In this document: positions 20,338 to 33,107 of the stretch, piece after piece | Position numbering within the stretch: the stretch's first letter is position 1 | Layout: every line of letters starts with the position of its first letter | Assembly (NCBI GenBank): GCA_002786065.1 | Contig: NHNY01000005.1 | Span: 620,001-684,000 of the forward strand | Length of the DNA stretch: 64,000 nt | Origin: Microcyclospora pomicola | Lineage: Eukaryota; Ascomycota; Dothideomycetes; Capnodiales | Direction of reading: 5' to 3' | Program-made: the position numbers and the translations under genes | Notes under the pieces: generated by a model | The model's database searches: none | What the model was told of the DNA's origin: nothing | Seen by the model: the letters and a program-made list of their open reading frames with translations, nothing else

Positions 20338-23304
20338 CTAGTTCCCAAATGCAAATGGCGGTCGTCGGAAAAAATGCGCTTCCGTATTCAGGACCCATTC
20401 GTCCAGACTCCAGGTATTCTTGTCATCGAAGAGCAGGTAGAAATACTTGAGTGTTTCCGCCTAGATACAGGTTGTCAATCACAGATTTAGCACAATTGAC
20501 AGGAAAAGCACACGACTTACCATCCAGAAACTCTCCGAGCTATCGAGCTGATTCGGCTCTGACAACGTGACATCGTCGATCGCCGAGTGGCCATACTTGG
20601 CGTGGGTGTGCTTCTCGATGGACAGGAACATCTGCCAACCCACTTCCCGCCAATACTGCTCACCGGTGATGCGGTACATGTAAAAGACGGATTCGATGGC
20701 TTCGGGCCGGAGGATGTATTTGGCGGAGCCCATGGCGACAAACCCGCGAGGGTAGCGTTCACGCCTGGCCGCGTCTAGCCGCGCTATTTCCTCCGATTGT
20801 GAATGCCCATTCCAGGGATGAGGTGGACGGCCGATCCTGGGCTTCGGGGGTTCTTCTTTAAGACCAGCCTCATCTGGCAGCTTTTGTGGCAGGGCATCGG
20901 AAGCTTCATAATCCGAGCCATCAAGCTGCCGCTTTTTCAGGGTTGTCTTCTGCACACCGGCCTTGCTCTGCTGTTCAACCTTTGTTGTAGGAGGACCCGG
21001 CCACACTTTCTTGTTGCGAGCTAGTATAGCCTGATATTTCTTCTCATTCCATGTACAGTCATGCTCATCTTCACATCTGACCACGGTAAACTTCTCCGGC
21101 ATGATGCCACTCGCAGTGCTGTTGTACGTCCAGACACAGCCGTCTGTCAGCTTGCGGCCGATTTCAACATCTTGCGGCCGATTGAACAGCTTGCCGCCCA
21201 TGGCAAACATGCCTCCGGCAAAGCAAGAGAGATGGTCGCCGGTAGGATCCAGCGTTGCATGTACATTGTCATCGCCCTCCAGGACATCGGTGACCAAGGG
21301 ACCGGCGATGAGGATATCCAGGTTATCGGGGGTCATGGGGCGGAATAGCAGTTTTTTCTTCGCGGCCTCGACAGTAGCAATGTACATGTTTCTGTATTGC
21401 TCAACAGCACCTCCTAGCAGCATGTACTGCTTCGGCAAGTACTCGTAAATACTGTCACTCAAGCCGCCTAGAGTAAAGGTTTCGGGACCAAGCCTCTGCC
21501 GCGACGCCAAACCCTGCTCAATACACGCCGGCCTGCCTACAATATCATTCGGGGCATCCCGTTTGTGCACTGGCTTTCCCGACTTCTCGACCGTGTCTTG
21601 TGCTTTGCCGACCACACCAGCGTCAGTGCCAGGGTTGCCGAAACCAGCAATCTTGCCTCCAGAATGCGGTTGTGGTTTGGACTCCTTCGCGTCTTCTTCG
21701 AAACCGAGCAGTGCCTTTCGGGACTCTGAGCGGTCGAGACTGCCCTCCGGGATCGGATCATCGAAGCCCAGGATCTTGCCAGTACCAGGCTTTCGCAGCT
21801 TTACATCCTCTCGCAACTGTTGTTGGGAATGCTTCCGGGACGCATCGCCATGCACCGGGGAGCTGGCAACCATCTGTTCGCCATCGCCACCTTCAACGAA
21901 TGCCTTGACTGAATGCTCCAGGGTGGAGTTAATTTGATCTGGCTTCCGACATCCGCTCCCATCAAGCCTAGTAGGCCACAACCCCGGCACACGCGTGTTG
22001 TTCTGAAATACTTCAAGCGCGTCAGTGATGCGTGCAATGGCATCGTAGAACTTTGGTTCGTGCGTGAGTTGCGCCAGCCTCGTGAACTCGAGACTGAGGG
22101 TACCAAGCTCGGCAAGCACGATGTTGCTCAACGCACGTTGCGGTGGACCAGCAAAGACAGGCTTCCACCTGTAAAACGTCTGGGGTATCCTGTTTGGGGT
22201 GTCGAAAGCTCCATACAAGATCTCCGCGAGCTCCACCGCTTTGTCGAGCAGGATGGGATACTTGCGGCCAGACACATCATATGCAGCGACAAGCCCACCT
22301 AGATACCGGATCGTGGTCTCAAAAAGCGGTATGTCCGGTCTGACGGAATAGGTAAAGTCGATCGAACGAACCCTTTCCACGGCTTCTTCAAACGCATCCG
22401 TCATGTTCATGATCCATAGGGTGTCCAGTGAGTCCACCAACGTAGCCCCCCAGCCATTGAACGGATTGCTGAACCCACCACTGACCGGCTTGATCTCATC
22501 GGCTCCGAACGCTCGCTCCCGGTAACCTTCCCAGGCATGTATTGCTGCAGCCTTGACCGCAGCCAATCTCCTCTGGTCGATCTTCCCGCTGCCTGCCCTT
22601 TTATCCTGGATTCGTGGAAATGCTTTGGACGTTGCCGTAGGAAGCTGAATCGTAGAGGTCACCGGGAATCTCTCTACGAGGGGAGTCCAGTGAGTCCCTG
22701 GAATCGTCGTCGATGCCAACGCGGACGTCGTTTTGATCTCTTTCCTCCCCTCGTGAACCTCTTCATCCCAATCATCTGCCCCAACATGATCGCGTGATAT
22801 GTCCCACTCATCCTCCTCGAGCTCTTGGGGCGGAGTCCAGGGAGCCACAGGAGCCGTAGTCGATCTCGAAGCGGACGTCGTCTTGGCTCCTTTCCTCCCC
22901 TTGGGAACTTCTTCGTCATAGCCGTGGGCCACGACATTACCATATATCAAATCCAACTCATCCTCTCCTAGCTCCAGGGCCGAGTCGGCCAGTTGTGCCG
23001 GTGTCGTCTCTTTTGCATCTCGCCTAGCGGACGTGCTCGTTGCCCTTAATGACGTTGTTGCAACAAGAGAGGTCGTCGGGGGCACTATCTTTCGATTCCC
23101 AGCATTCAGCTTGGCCGCTTCGACAGGCCGATCCTGCTGTTCCCCTCCATCCTTTGGTAAGGCTGCACTTCCAGCAGGGCTCGTGTATCTTGCGTAGGAG
23201 GTGACCTGCGGGGTTCGGCGTGTATAGAGGATCGCGACCGCAATGACGAACAAGAGGGCGAGGAGGACGCGTATTCGGCGTTTCCGGGTCAGGCCACTAG
23301 GCAT
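20338..23304 (-). CDS. GH47 alpha-1,2-mannosidase, type II membrane protein, 968 aa
   Basis: Exon 1 (23304-20521) and exon 2 (20460-20338) join across a 60-base intron to restore [20 protein letters not shown]. Residues 11-27 are a single membrane anchor after a basic tip, followed by a stem of about 220 residues with a 50-residue tandem repeat. The catalytic barrel starts near 250: [55 protein letters not shown] and, at the end, VLNTEAHFF, whose Thr binds calcium in the family. It trims alpha-1,2-mannose from N-glycans in the ER/Golgi. At 968 aa it is much longer than the usual 500-650. The excess is the stem, a polar insert at about 455-600 with GKILGF/ALLGF/GKIAGF echoes, and a second insert near 780-860. 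Confidence 0.93.
22675..22974 (-). repeat. tandem duplication of a 150-base unit in the GH47 stem
   Basis: Two in-frame 50-codon units (22974-22825 and 22824-22675) encode residues 111-160 and 161-210. Aligned without gaps by hand, 27 of 50 residues are identical, including the EEV..GRK..KTTSA core and the closing WTP. Confidence 0.85.
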
Positions 23305-23603
23305 GTTGGCGAGGTGCGGGTTTCGCGATTAGAGGTTCTGTACAGGCATGTCACACGACTTTACATATCCCAATGGTCGTACTCAATAGAGAACAGAAGG
23401 AGCTGAAACGGATGGAATCATCAAAGCAGAGAGAAACGAAGGACGTGCTTTCATCTCAAGACATTCGAGTTGTACGCCACGCATCGACGCTTGGCATTGA
23501 GGAGCTCTAAAAGCCGAAGCGGAGGAAAGCCGCATGGGAGGTACTTGCTCCTGAATTAGAGATTCAAGTTACATGCTGCACCTAGGAACCCAACATTCCC
23601 GCT

Positions 23604-25231
23604 CTACTTCTTCAACAACAATGAATGGCCTCCCATCTCTTTCGGCTGCTCCAATCCCATCAACTCCAACACCGTTGGCGCGACATCACCGAGCACGCCG
23701 TCCTGTTTCTTGAGCGAGAAGCCTTCTGGCGCATTGGCCATGACGAAGGGGACCTTGTTGGTGGTATGCGAGGTCTTGGGAGTCTTCTCCTCGGTGAGCA
23801 TCTCTTCGGCGTTTCTACAGATAATTTTGTTAGTCAAGTTGGACGCAGCGACGCACGTCAGTAGTGAGGTCCTTACCCGTGATCCGAAGTGACCAGCAAC
23901 ACATAGCCAGCCTCTTTACACGCATCGTACACCTTCCCAATCGCCTTGTCGGTCTCGGCCACACCCTGGACCGCAGCTTCGTACACACCCGTGTGCCCAA
24001 CCATATCTGGCGGCGCAAAGTTGTTCATGACGAACTCGTACTTGCCCTCCTTGATGCGTTCCGCCATCTTCTCGGCCACCTTCATGGCGCTCATCGTCGG
24101 TTCTTTGTCGTAGGTCGCTACTTTCGGTGATGCGATCATGTCACGATCTTCACCATCGTATTGCACTTCTTGTCCGCCGTTGAAGAAGAAAGTGACGTGG
24201 GCGTACTTCTCCGTCTCAGCGATGTGGCATTGCTTGACTCCCTTCTGCGACAACCAATCTGCAAGGACGTTGTCCATGACCTGTGGCGCGAACGCCAGAT
24301 CAAGAGTGTAGTCCGTCTTGTACCGAGTCATGGTCGTGATGTTGATGTTCTTCGGGTATGGGAAGTCAGGACGAGGGCTCCGGTCCTGGTCGCCCAGTAG
24401 CTGGGTGATCTCACGCACACGATCGGAGCGGTAGTTGAAGAAGAAGAGAGTGTCGTCGTCCTTGACCCTTGCCTCAGCGCCATTGATGATGATGGGTTTG
24501 AGGAACTCGTCGGTCTGGTCCTGATCATATCGCTCCTGGATCGTCTTGACCGGGTCCTCCGAAGCCTCGCCAGCACTCGCGTCCACGAGCGCCTTCATGC
24601 CGACCTCGACACGCTCCCAGCGCTTGTCGCGGTCCATGATGTAGTAACGTCCCACCACGGTCGCCAGCTTGCCCAAGCCGACTTCCTTCGTGTACGCCAG
24701 CAGATCCTTCATATGTCCCAATCCGCTGTGCGGGTCCGTATCGCGTCCGTCGCCGAAGAAGTGGATGTACACTTCCGGCACCTCCAACTCCTTAGCCACC
24801 TTGAGCAAAGCCTTGAGGTGGTTGATGTGGCTGTGGACGCCTCCATCGCTGACCAGGCCCAGCAGATGCAACCTGCCGTTCCCCTCCTTAGCCCTCTTGA
24901 AGCTCTTGACGATGTTCTCCACCTTGTTCAGCTCGCCGTTCTTGATGGTCTGGTCGATGCGCACCACGTCCTGCCACACCACGCGTCCGGCACCGATGTT
25001 GAGATGCCCCACCTCGGAGTTGCCCATCAGCCCATCCGGCAGACCGACGGCCAACGATGAAGCCTCCAGCTCCGTGAACCCTTGCGCGGTCTTGCTGCCC
25101 TCCTTGGCGAACTCGTCCATCACGGGGGTTTCGGCGTTGAGGATGGCATTGCCTTCGTCCGGGGAGGACTCGGAGGGGATGCCCCAGCCGTCGATGCAGA
25201 TGAGCGCGACCTTTTGCTTGACCTCGACCAT
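23604..25231 (-). CDS. gpmI: 2,3-bisphosphoglycerate-independent phosphoglycerate mutase, 521 aa
   Basis: Exon 1 (25231-23877) and exon 2 (23814-23604) join across a 62-base intron to give TSDHG-NAEEML. The family's metal and catalytic motifs are in place: CIDGWG at residue 12, MGNSEVGH with the phospho-accepting Ser at 72, LVSDGGVHSH, FGDGRDTDP, FFNYRSDR, and VTSDHGNAEEM. It interconverts 3- and 2-phosphoglycerate in glycolysis and gluconeogenesis in the cytosol, using two Mn ions and a phosphoserine intermediate. Length is normal for the family. Filamentous ascomycetes generally carry this form rather than the yeast cofactor-dependent one. The GH47 gene follows on the same strand about 300 bases downstream; no functional link is implied. 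Confidence 0.96.
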
Positions 25232-25875
25232 GGTGAAGTTGGAGAATCGGATTGTGTCGTTGAGAACCAGATAGTGGTGGGGTTTGTCTTAATATTATAT
25301 CGTTGACTCTCCCGGCGAGCATGCCCCACCAAAACACGCCCTGATAAACCCCACCAAAATCGAGGGTGCGGTCGGCGTCATCGCGGGATGATACGGCTTG
25401 CAAGCCACGATGCTTTTTCGACCGAGTTTCTCGGGAGGAAGAATATTTGTGTGCAGGCGATTGAACGATACCTTATGGAGAGCGATATGTGGTGCTTGAC
25501 GATACTCTAGAAGTAGAGTTCGTCACGGTTAATAGGTGTATTCAACCACGCCAACAAAGCAGTCAGAGCAAACCACCAAGGTGCTGATTGTGCCTGTAGC
25601 AGCAATATTAATGCACATAGTCCAGTGTCTCGTCTAGTCGTCTACCTATATTCTCGATCCGCATAATGGCATGAGCAGAGAAAGCTGACCCGCGCAAAGA
25701 TGAAAGGGGGGCGAACTATGTAGACAGGACGTATCCTTGTCACAGACGAAACCAACCAACTCCAGATGTATTCATGTTTCATTCCAACCCCATAAACCAG
25801 ACCTGCCACAACAAAATTCTTATGTATTACGCACAGAAATTTGACCCATGGCAACAGCACTGACGCTGGTGCTAT
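25232..25875. other. promoter of iPGM and 3' flank of the Sec7 gene
   Basis: Between two minus-strand genes. A C/T-rich leader lies just above 25231 on the minus strand. No further gene was seen. Confidence 0.45.
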
Positions 25876-28800
25876 CTACTGCGAGGTCAGACTCTGCTTC
25901 TTCGCGTAGAATTTGTCTTTGGCTGTCTGCGCGATGGTCAAAGATTCGATGTATGTGCTGAACTTCACGATCTCGCGAAGCAGATAGTCAGATTTTCGTT
26001 GCCAGTTCGCCATGGCTTTCTGATGGTTGTTGTGTCTCGGCGAATACTATGGTCTCTGATTAGTAGTTGTCAATAATGAGATGTGACTGAGATTCCACTT
26101 ACAGCAAGTTCAATAGCATGTTTCAATTCGTTGTGCTTGGTGAGCTCTTCCTCCACCCCTCGGACGTACGCCTGTAATCCTCGCAGTTGATCGACCTCGA
26201 GGAGCTGGCTGCTCATCATGCTCTGAGTCGGAGGGTTCCACTCGGCAATCTGCACCCTATCACCAGGGAGTCTCGATTTGGGGCCCCCAAATCCTGCATC
26301 GATACTACTACGTAGCGAAGATTGGTAGCTCGGTCGAGGCGCTCCACTGCTCGTCGAGGCTGTGTGTGCATGTCGGGCATAAGCATTGTTCATGCTGGGA
26401 GGGGGAGAACTGAATCCTTCTGACCTCTTCTCCACCAAAGCTGTGTTGATGATGGCATCAGACCACCCGTACTCAATGTTGCTCACACTTCCAGAAAGTG
26501 GCTCCTTGCTCAGACGAGCACTCCAGTAGTTTGCAGTGGTCATAAACTCTTTGGCAATCTCCGGCGTTCCAACCTGGAACAGATGCACAGCACCGGTCGG
26601 CAAGCTTAGCGCCCACACGTGAGGCCTAGTCTTACTATAGCCAGGAGGTGGGAGCGTGGAGGCAATTGTTTGGCGCAGCACAATGACTTCAAGCTGTTCG
26701 GCATTCTCCATCCAGTCGCCGCCACCAACTTTGGTACCAGCAATGCTCGCAGCACGACCAGCGGCTGCAGCTTTGTTGATACTTTTCCGACCCATCGAAT
26801 GTGCCTTGCTAGTCGCAGTGCCAAAGGCGAACAGCGTCAGCTTGCCTTTACTAATGACAGCGAAACAGTCGTTCCAATTCCGTTCTTTGGCTTTACGATC
26901 GGCGGTCTCGAGATGATGTTTGTGCTTGACCAAGCCCTCCTTGGCCCATGGCGCTCCTTGTAACGTCAATGCTTCGTCATCTAGCAGAGCAGTCTGCATT
27001 GTGAGTGATTCGCTATCGCTGTTGCCAGCACCTTCTTCACGAATGATAGCCTGAGACAAAGCATTGGCAAACCCAATCGAATGCTTGAAGTCTGCAGCTG
27101 GCGAGAAATGCTGGAAGCTTCCCAGTGACGCCGAGGTAAGAGTTTTGGCGTACGAGTTCTTACTCCAGCTACTACTGTGTGTTGGCGACCACATACTATT
27201 GTTGTCATCAAAGCTAGTTCGCGATGATGAGCCAAGCGTGCTGGCTTGATACACACCGGGCCTTGATCGACCATTTCTCTGCTGCCAATTCATCGTCAAG
27301 TTCCGAAGTCCAGGTTTTGAGCGGTATTGCGACATGTTGTCCGACGTCGCCTTGCTTACCGTCGATCCAGAGCGCTTAAGCGATCCTATCATGTTTGTCA
27401 CGGAGAGGTTCCGGTCGGCAGCCAACCTCAGATCTGCGGAGAGACTCATCAAAGGCAGTGGTTCGTTCCGGATCGAAGCCCAGAATGATTTCAGTACCGC
27501 TTCAACTTCGCCTTCCCAAGCCTTCATCGTTCCAGTCCAGGGACTATTCACAAGCGCATTGGATTGATTGGAGGCGTCCGATGTTATCCCGTCTGACTCC
27601 TGTCTCAGCATTCCTGGACGAAGCGAAAGACGCTTCGATGATACAGTTTTCTTCTCATCTGGCACACTCAAATCCATTGACCCTTCAGACACCATGGTCG
27701 GTGACGATGGGGTTGAGGATCCGTGAGATTCCATCCATGGGATCGATGGTCTGGGCTGTAAGCCGCCTGGTTTTATGGTGTCATCAAAAGCGCCAGGCGC
27801 GGCATCTAGGACCACACGTCGTATGGTAGGTAGTGTGTTCTTCACATATGCTGCCTTGGACATTTTCTCGGGAATGTCAGCCAGATGCAGATCCGTGTTG
27901 AGCAAGACCAGAGAATAAAGGATGGTATGCACCACGTCCTGCGCCTGAAAGCCGTGATTCGAGTTGCTTTCGCACCATCGAGCCGACAAGGCTGTGATGA
28001 TTCGATCGAACTGCTGTGTTTCACCCTTCAGAAGCAGTTTTGTCGCCAATGTACGTAGAGAAGCCACCAAGTTCATTCCAGTGAGATCGAAGAGTTGCAT
28101 GTAGGCATGCAATGTCCGCGTGCTGAGTGTATTTCGCTCTCCTAGCCATGCCGCAGCCTCAGACTTAGCAACGTCTTCTTCGTCTCCATTGAAGATCCGA
28201 CGTGCTCGCTCTGCATACTCGTCTCCTTCCACCGCTAGCGAGCCAGGGAGCGATAGCGGCAGCCCAACCAAATCGGATGATTTCCTGATTGTAGTACCTT
28301 CAATCTGCACACTAGGCAGAGGGAGGTTGTGCACAGAAGAGTCTTGAGTACCACGGATGACTGTCGCGTTAAGGGATGACAAGGGAGATGCGATCGCTGG
28401 CGACGTATTGAATGAGCTCGCGGAGCTGGTCTGCCTCTGTCGTTCCTCACGTTCTGTTGGCTTCAGTATGACGCGCTCAGACCGCCGAGATTCAGGCCTG
28501 TCCAGAACAGGTGCGAATTTGGCGGTATGCTTGACCACCCAACCATCATCGTCGTCGTTCCAATTCAGATTGATGTTCGTACCCGCACTGAAGTTGCGCA
28601 TGTCCTCACCTGATCTGGTCCTTGGAATCGGGGATGGGGAAAGTTTCGTGGCATCCAGAGGGCTAACCGAGCGAGGAATATGAGGAGCATCATCGAACCC
28701 AATCTCAGTCAACGGGGAAACTCTTTCTGCGTCCGAAAACTCATCTCCGATCGAAGCTGAGGTGGTATTTGTGATGTCACTTAGTGGAGTAGGCTTCGGT

Positions 28801-30629
28801 CGCGATGAACTTGTGCCCACCGTGCGCTTCTTCACTTTCAGCCGGGCTTGTGGACTTTCTGCAGCAGTATCGTCGTTCTCCGTGTGATTTGATTGGGCAG
28901 AGATGGTGTTCTGTGCCGCAGCTACGATCGGATCCGCAATCGGTGTATAACCAGAGTGAAACATATCAAGATCTTCCGAGCCAACCGTGCGGCTTCCAGT
29001 AGTTGGTCGAGAGGAGTTGACAACTCGCTTGTTGGGCTCGTTTTCCGAGTTTAAGAACGGATCCATGACTTTGCGGAGACTGCTTATCGACGGGCTTGGC
29101 TGAGCGGCGTGTGTTTGGTGTGAGAGATTGTTGACGAGCAAAGGCAAGGGGGGCGCGAGCGTTTCCGACGTTGACTTCTTCCTTCTGCGGAAGAACGAAG
29201 ATGGCTTTTTATTCAACATGGCGGGCGGCGGCATTGGCGAGCCGGGTGCGTTACCAGCAGATGACTTCGGAGGTATCGATTCTGTCGCTACTTGTGGAAT
29301 TTCTGCATTCATATGGCTGCCTTGGGATTTCGTGCGTGGCGGTGTTGGTCCTACTTTGTCTTGATGGTCGAATGAATCGCCACTGCGATCTGACATGCTA
29401 GACACCACACGTGAATTGCCTCCACCGAACACACGCTTGAAGAAACCTGGTCGATTGTGAATCGACGAGGCATCCTTCTGGCTGGAAGAGGTTAATCGTG
29501 GACTGATCATAGGGGAATTCTGCGGCCGTGAAGACTGCGCCGTGGATACTCTGGTGCTGCTTCCCCTGACGAAATCACCCGCCTGGAATTTGTAGTCCTG
29601 TGTAGTGGGTACAGCCTGCGTCAGGTTCTGCTTGCTAGCTGACCTCAAATCGCCTTGCGTCGTGATTTTGCGCAACGAACTTTGTTTCGGCGCGGGATTG
29701 ACATATACTGGACCGACGGAATCAGGGTTCTGCAACTTCCGTGGTCCTGCAGCAATGTACGGCTCCGGCGCAGAATCCATCGGCTGTTCAAGCTCGGGCT
29801 CAAGCGATACCATCGGTCTACCTCGACCCAGCACCGAACTCACGGCTCTTCCCTCCGAGTATATGTGATCCATACTCACAGACTTCCTGCCCCCGTATGT
29901 CGGCCGAGTGTCCTCTTGATATGGTGGGAACTCCTCAGCGCTGACGTCGCTGCTCAGCTCTCTCGCGTGTCTCGACGATTCCGCGCTGGCCTCTTGTTGC
30001 TGCGGCAGCTGACCGCGTTGATCGCCCGAACTCAATGGCAAAGAGCCCGCGGCACTTTGGCGGAGTTGTCTGGAATCTTCGTACAGGCTGTTCGGAGAGC
30101 CTGGCGACTGGTATGGTCTGGAAGGATAGTATTCGGAAGAGAGCGATGAAGAGTAGGTATGGCCTCTAGCGCGGCCGGAGGGATTGTAGTCGTGGAGTTG
30201 TGGGATCGATGGCATGCGAAATCGCTCTCGATCGAAGTCGTCGTCGTCGTCGCCGTCGTCACCAGGAACGATGCTCCTAGCAAGACCTGGGGCCGGCAGG
30301 TTACCAAGCGACAGCAACAGCGTGTCCACTACACTATCGCGAGTGGTGCTGGACCACGAGAGGCCGTGCGAGTGCCGCGTATCAATGCTCACAGGCTGAG
30401 CAGTGCCGGGCCCGCGCATGGGCTGCTTGCCTCTGGAGGATGATGAAGGCCGGCGAGAGGGTCGGGCCTGAATGGGAGGCGGTGTGGAGGGCGGCGACTG
30501 ATCGTGGCTATATGCGGCGTTCAAGGTCTTACGTGACGAGGTGCGTTTGGAGAGCGTGATCCTGCCCGTGCTTGGACTGCGAGGCCGATGCCGATTGGAG
30601 GCGGATGGCTTGGAACTGCTGCTGTCCAT
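25876..30629 (-). CDS. Sec7-PH domain ARF guanine-nucleotide exchange factor, 1565 aa
   Basis: Exon 1 (30629-26103) and exon 2 (26046-25876) join in phase 0 over a 56-base intron (GTAAGT, branch ACTAATC). The first 780 residues are Ser/Pro-rich and probably disordered. The Sec7 domain spans about 795-960. Its motif 1 reads LLKGETQQFDR with the Glu finger at about 870, and motif 2 reads ILYSLVLLNTDLHLAD. A PH domain at about 1220-1370 starts APWAKEGLVKHKH and contains WNDCFAVISKGKLTLFAFG. The C-terminal 150 residues are helical and coiled-coil-like (LLEVDQLRGLQAYVRGVEEEL). Sec7-PH architecture matches yeast Syt1/Yel1 and animal EFA6-type factors, which load GTP on ARF GTPases at the plasma membrane or Golgi. 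Which ARF is served here is unknown. Confidence 0.88.
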
Positions 30630-31796
30630 GGTGAAGACGATGCGAGGGGAGGAAGATCGTGCAGCGATTCATGTCCTGTCGTTGATGTAGTGCTCGGAGG
30701 CTTCGACAGGCATCTGGGCGGGTATTCGGAGAAGAATGCTCGCGCATCCCTGCCCAAAGATCGCGAGCGAGGGTCTTCCTGGGGGTCGTCGGCGGGCGGG
30801 ATGCGCCCAAGGGGGAACAAAGTCTAAACACGCCGCTAGCACCGCACCTCACGCGCTTCGACTTACGGCGACGTCGCGCCGAGTTTATTCTCTGACATTT
30901 CCATCGCCAATCGTTCGTCACCCATGTCCATCTGTCGGCTTGTTCCTGCTCGGATCTTGGTCGTTGGCCAGTGATCTCATCGATGATAGCTACCGGTTCG
31001 CTCGTACAGTATATGCCGGACGATAGATTTCGAGCCTCGAGACTGGAACTTTGGGCAGGGAACCAACGCATTTCCGCATCACTGCCCGGCCTTGATTATA
31101 TCCAATCTTCGTTGCGCAAGGTGGAATCGCATTATAAAATTGACAGATGGCACTGCCAGTCCGCTCGACGCCTCCCTTCGCACCAGGATCCGATCGAAGC
31201 CCCCGACTATCCTGTCACGAAAACGCCATCAAAAAAACTCCGAGCCAATCTAGTCCCGGAATGTGATACCGGATCGTCCATCGATGTCCAGCTAGACCCG
31301 AGCGTTCCTGAACTGACAAGCTCGCTGAACCTGAAACACCAGGTCGGGCCCCCCTGACATACGCATTGCATTGCATAAAATCACACTAGAAAATGCAGTT
31401 CCTATGCAGCTATATTCGTGCGGAAACATGCGTATGCTCAAAAGACACACCTCTCGCACGACAAAAAGTGACGATGCGTGATCGGGGTGGTAGAGCTGCG
31501 CAAGTGCATGCAGGCTAGATAGCCAATGAAAAAAGATGGTTCCTGCAGATCTTACCAACTTCTGGATGCTGACGATCACGACAGGGCAATCTTTTTGGTT
31601 TCACATTGGACTACTACGATTGTGAGAAAAAGTGGAATTGCTCATGGTACTAAACCTAACGTACCTGCACGTATTGTAAGGTGCAGTGGAAGTAGAGCTG
31701 GGTGTTAGAAACTGTACATTCGCAGCACTGCGTAGAATACGGCACGATGGCACAACAGGCACTCCCGTCCTCTATCATTTATCATGTACGAGACTT
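30630..31796. other. promoter of the Sec7-PH gene and 3' flank of the LETM1 gene
   Basis: About 1.2 kb. A plus-strand frame at 30971-31357 (128 codons) is open but shows no domain, signal or splice support. The rest is A/T-richer towards 31796. Confidence 0.4.
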
Positions 31797-33107
31797 TTAT
31801 AGGTTGAGTTTCGACTTTTCCCCCCAAGCGTTAGGCCTGTCAGCGCGGTCAGCTACGGTCCTTACATCAATCCTATGACGAGTTTGAACGAACCTTTTAA
31901 ACAGCATATCGAGGAAGGCCACGCCCGACGAATTGTCCTTTTGCTGTTTCTTGAGCCACCAAGTTAGAATCTCTCGAAGGGTGGCATCATCCCGATGCAA
32001 GACATCGACTCCACGCAGCTCGCACGCAATAGCCACTTCTTGCGAACTGAGCCGATGCATTCCGCCTTGCAATCCCAGGAGCCCATCGTCTCGTCCGATA
32101 TATTCAGCACGTCGGACCAGACTGCGAACGAGTAGAATTTTGGGCGGCTTGATATTGAAGCGATCCCATAGCCGCTTGTGCAGTCCAAGCGTGGTGGACA
32201 AATGTAACAGATGGTCCTGATCAAGCATCTCGAAAACCTTTTGGGCATTATTCGGCCCTTTCACGCTTGGTATCTGTTCACTCACGCTGGTCGGCAAGCC
32301 GAGACCTTGTCTGAAACTCGCTCTTCTGCGTTCTTCCCCTGCTTTGCGCATGCCTTCTGTCTGCGATGGGATAAGGCAAGTTCCTGGCACGACACTAGGC
32401 ATGAAAGGCACAATCAACGGCAGCCACTCGCCAAACACGATCGCCAGGGTCCCGAAGAGCGGGAGTTTCCCAATGTCGCGTTTGTGCCGCATGATGATCT
32501 CGTGCTCGGCTCTTGTCACCAGACCCAAGGGCATAGTGATGTGCACAAGTTGCATCACATCCGGGTTCGCCGGTACATCCACCGCTTTACCACCTCTACG
32601 CACTCCATCATCAGAGCGTTTCTGTATCCTTGCTCTCAATTGCTCTTGCAACATCCGTGCCGCCTTGCGGTTGTACCAAACTGCTTTGACGCCATTCTTG
32701 TAGAACCTTCCATACGCACTACCCAGGCGGTATAGATAGATCATCAAGTTCTGCTCGTCGCTACGCTTCGGGAGATCGAGCGGTGGAGGTAGCGTGCTCA
32801 TAGGAGGGTTCAGATCGTCCTGCATGTTCCCCGACTCCACAGCCAGTAGCGCAGCCTTGGGCGAGTATTCTTCATTGCCGATGGTTTGCACGGCTTTCGT
32901 TGGTGGAGTCAGAGGCCGGCGAGCGACCGCAATCGGTTTGTTGCGCGGGACGATCGCTTTGGTCGGCTGTCGTTGTTGTGTAGCATAACCGCGAGAGACG
33001 AAGCACGCCCGGCCGTGAGTGGCTGCGGACTTCTGGAGTGCATAGCGTTGCGCAATGGTTATGCTCGAGACAGCATACAGGCGGCTGCTCGGCGACCGTG
33101 GGATCAT
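31797..33107 (-). CDS. LETM1-domain mitochondrial inner-membrane protein, 436 aa
   Basis: Single exon. The start MIPRSPSSRLYAV is chosen over an in-frame ATG 77 codons upstream because it opens a basic, Ser/Arg-rich presequence typical of mitochondrial import. Mid-protein there is a LETM1-type region: HKRDIGKLPLFGTLAIVFGEWLPLIVPFMPSVVPGTC, with one hydrophobic segment at about 230-255 (quoted as consecutive motifs HKRDIGKLPLFGTL and PLIVPFMPSVVPGTC). The ribosome-binding-like domain follows, including LLRAEYIGRDD-like and LSSQEVAIACELRGVD. LETM1 proteins act in K+/H+ exchange and mitochondrial translation. This one is shorter than yeast Mdm38 and lacks its EF-hand/coiled-coil tail, so it is probably a fungal paralogue. 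Confidence 0.82.
   Translation of the reverse strand: MIPRSPSSRLYAVSSITIAQRYALQKSAATHGRACFVSRGYATQQRQPTKAIVPRNKPIAVARRPLTPPTKAVQTIGNEEYSPKAALLAVESGNMQDDLNPPMSTLPPPLDLPKRSDEQNLMIYLYRLGSAYGRFYKNGVKAVWYNRKAARMLQEQLRARIQKRSDDGVRRGGKAVDVPANPDVMQLVHITMPLGLVTRAEHEIIMRHKRDIGKLPLFGTLAIVFGEWLPLIVPFMPSVVPGTCLIPSQTEGMRKAGEERRRASFRQGLGLPTSVSEQIPSVKGPNNAQKVFEMLDQDHLLHLSTTLGLHKRLWDRFNIKPPKILLVRSLVRRAEYIGRDDGLLGLQGGMHRLSSQEVAIACELRGVDVLHRDDATLREILTWWLKKQQKDNSSGVAFLDMLFKRFVQTRHRIDVRTVADRADRPNAWGEKSKLNL

Noticed and set aside
30971-31357. 128-codon plus-strand ORF
   Set aside because: No recognisable motif, no leader or TATA box, and it lies in the promoter/3' region between two minus-strand genes.
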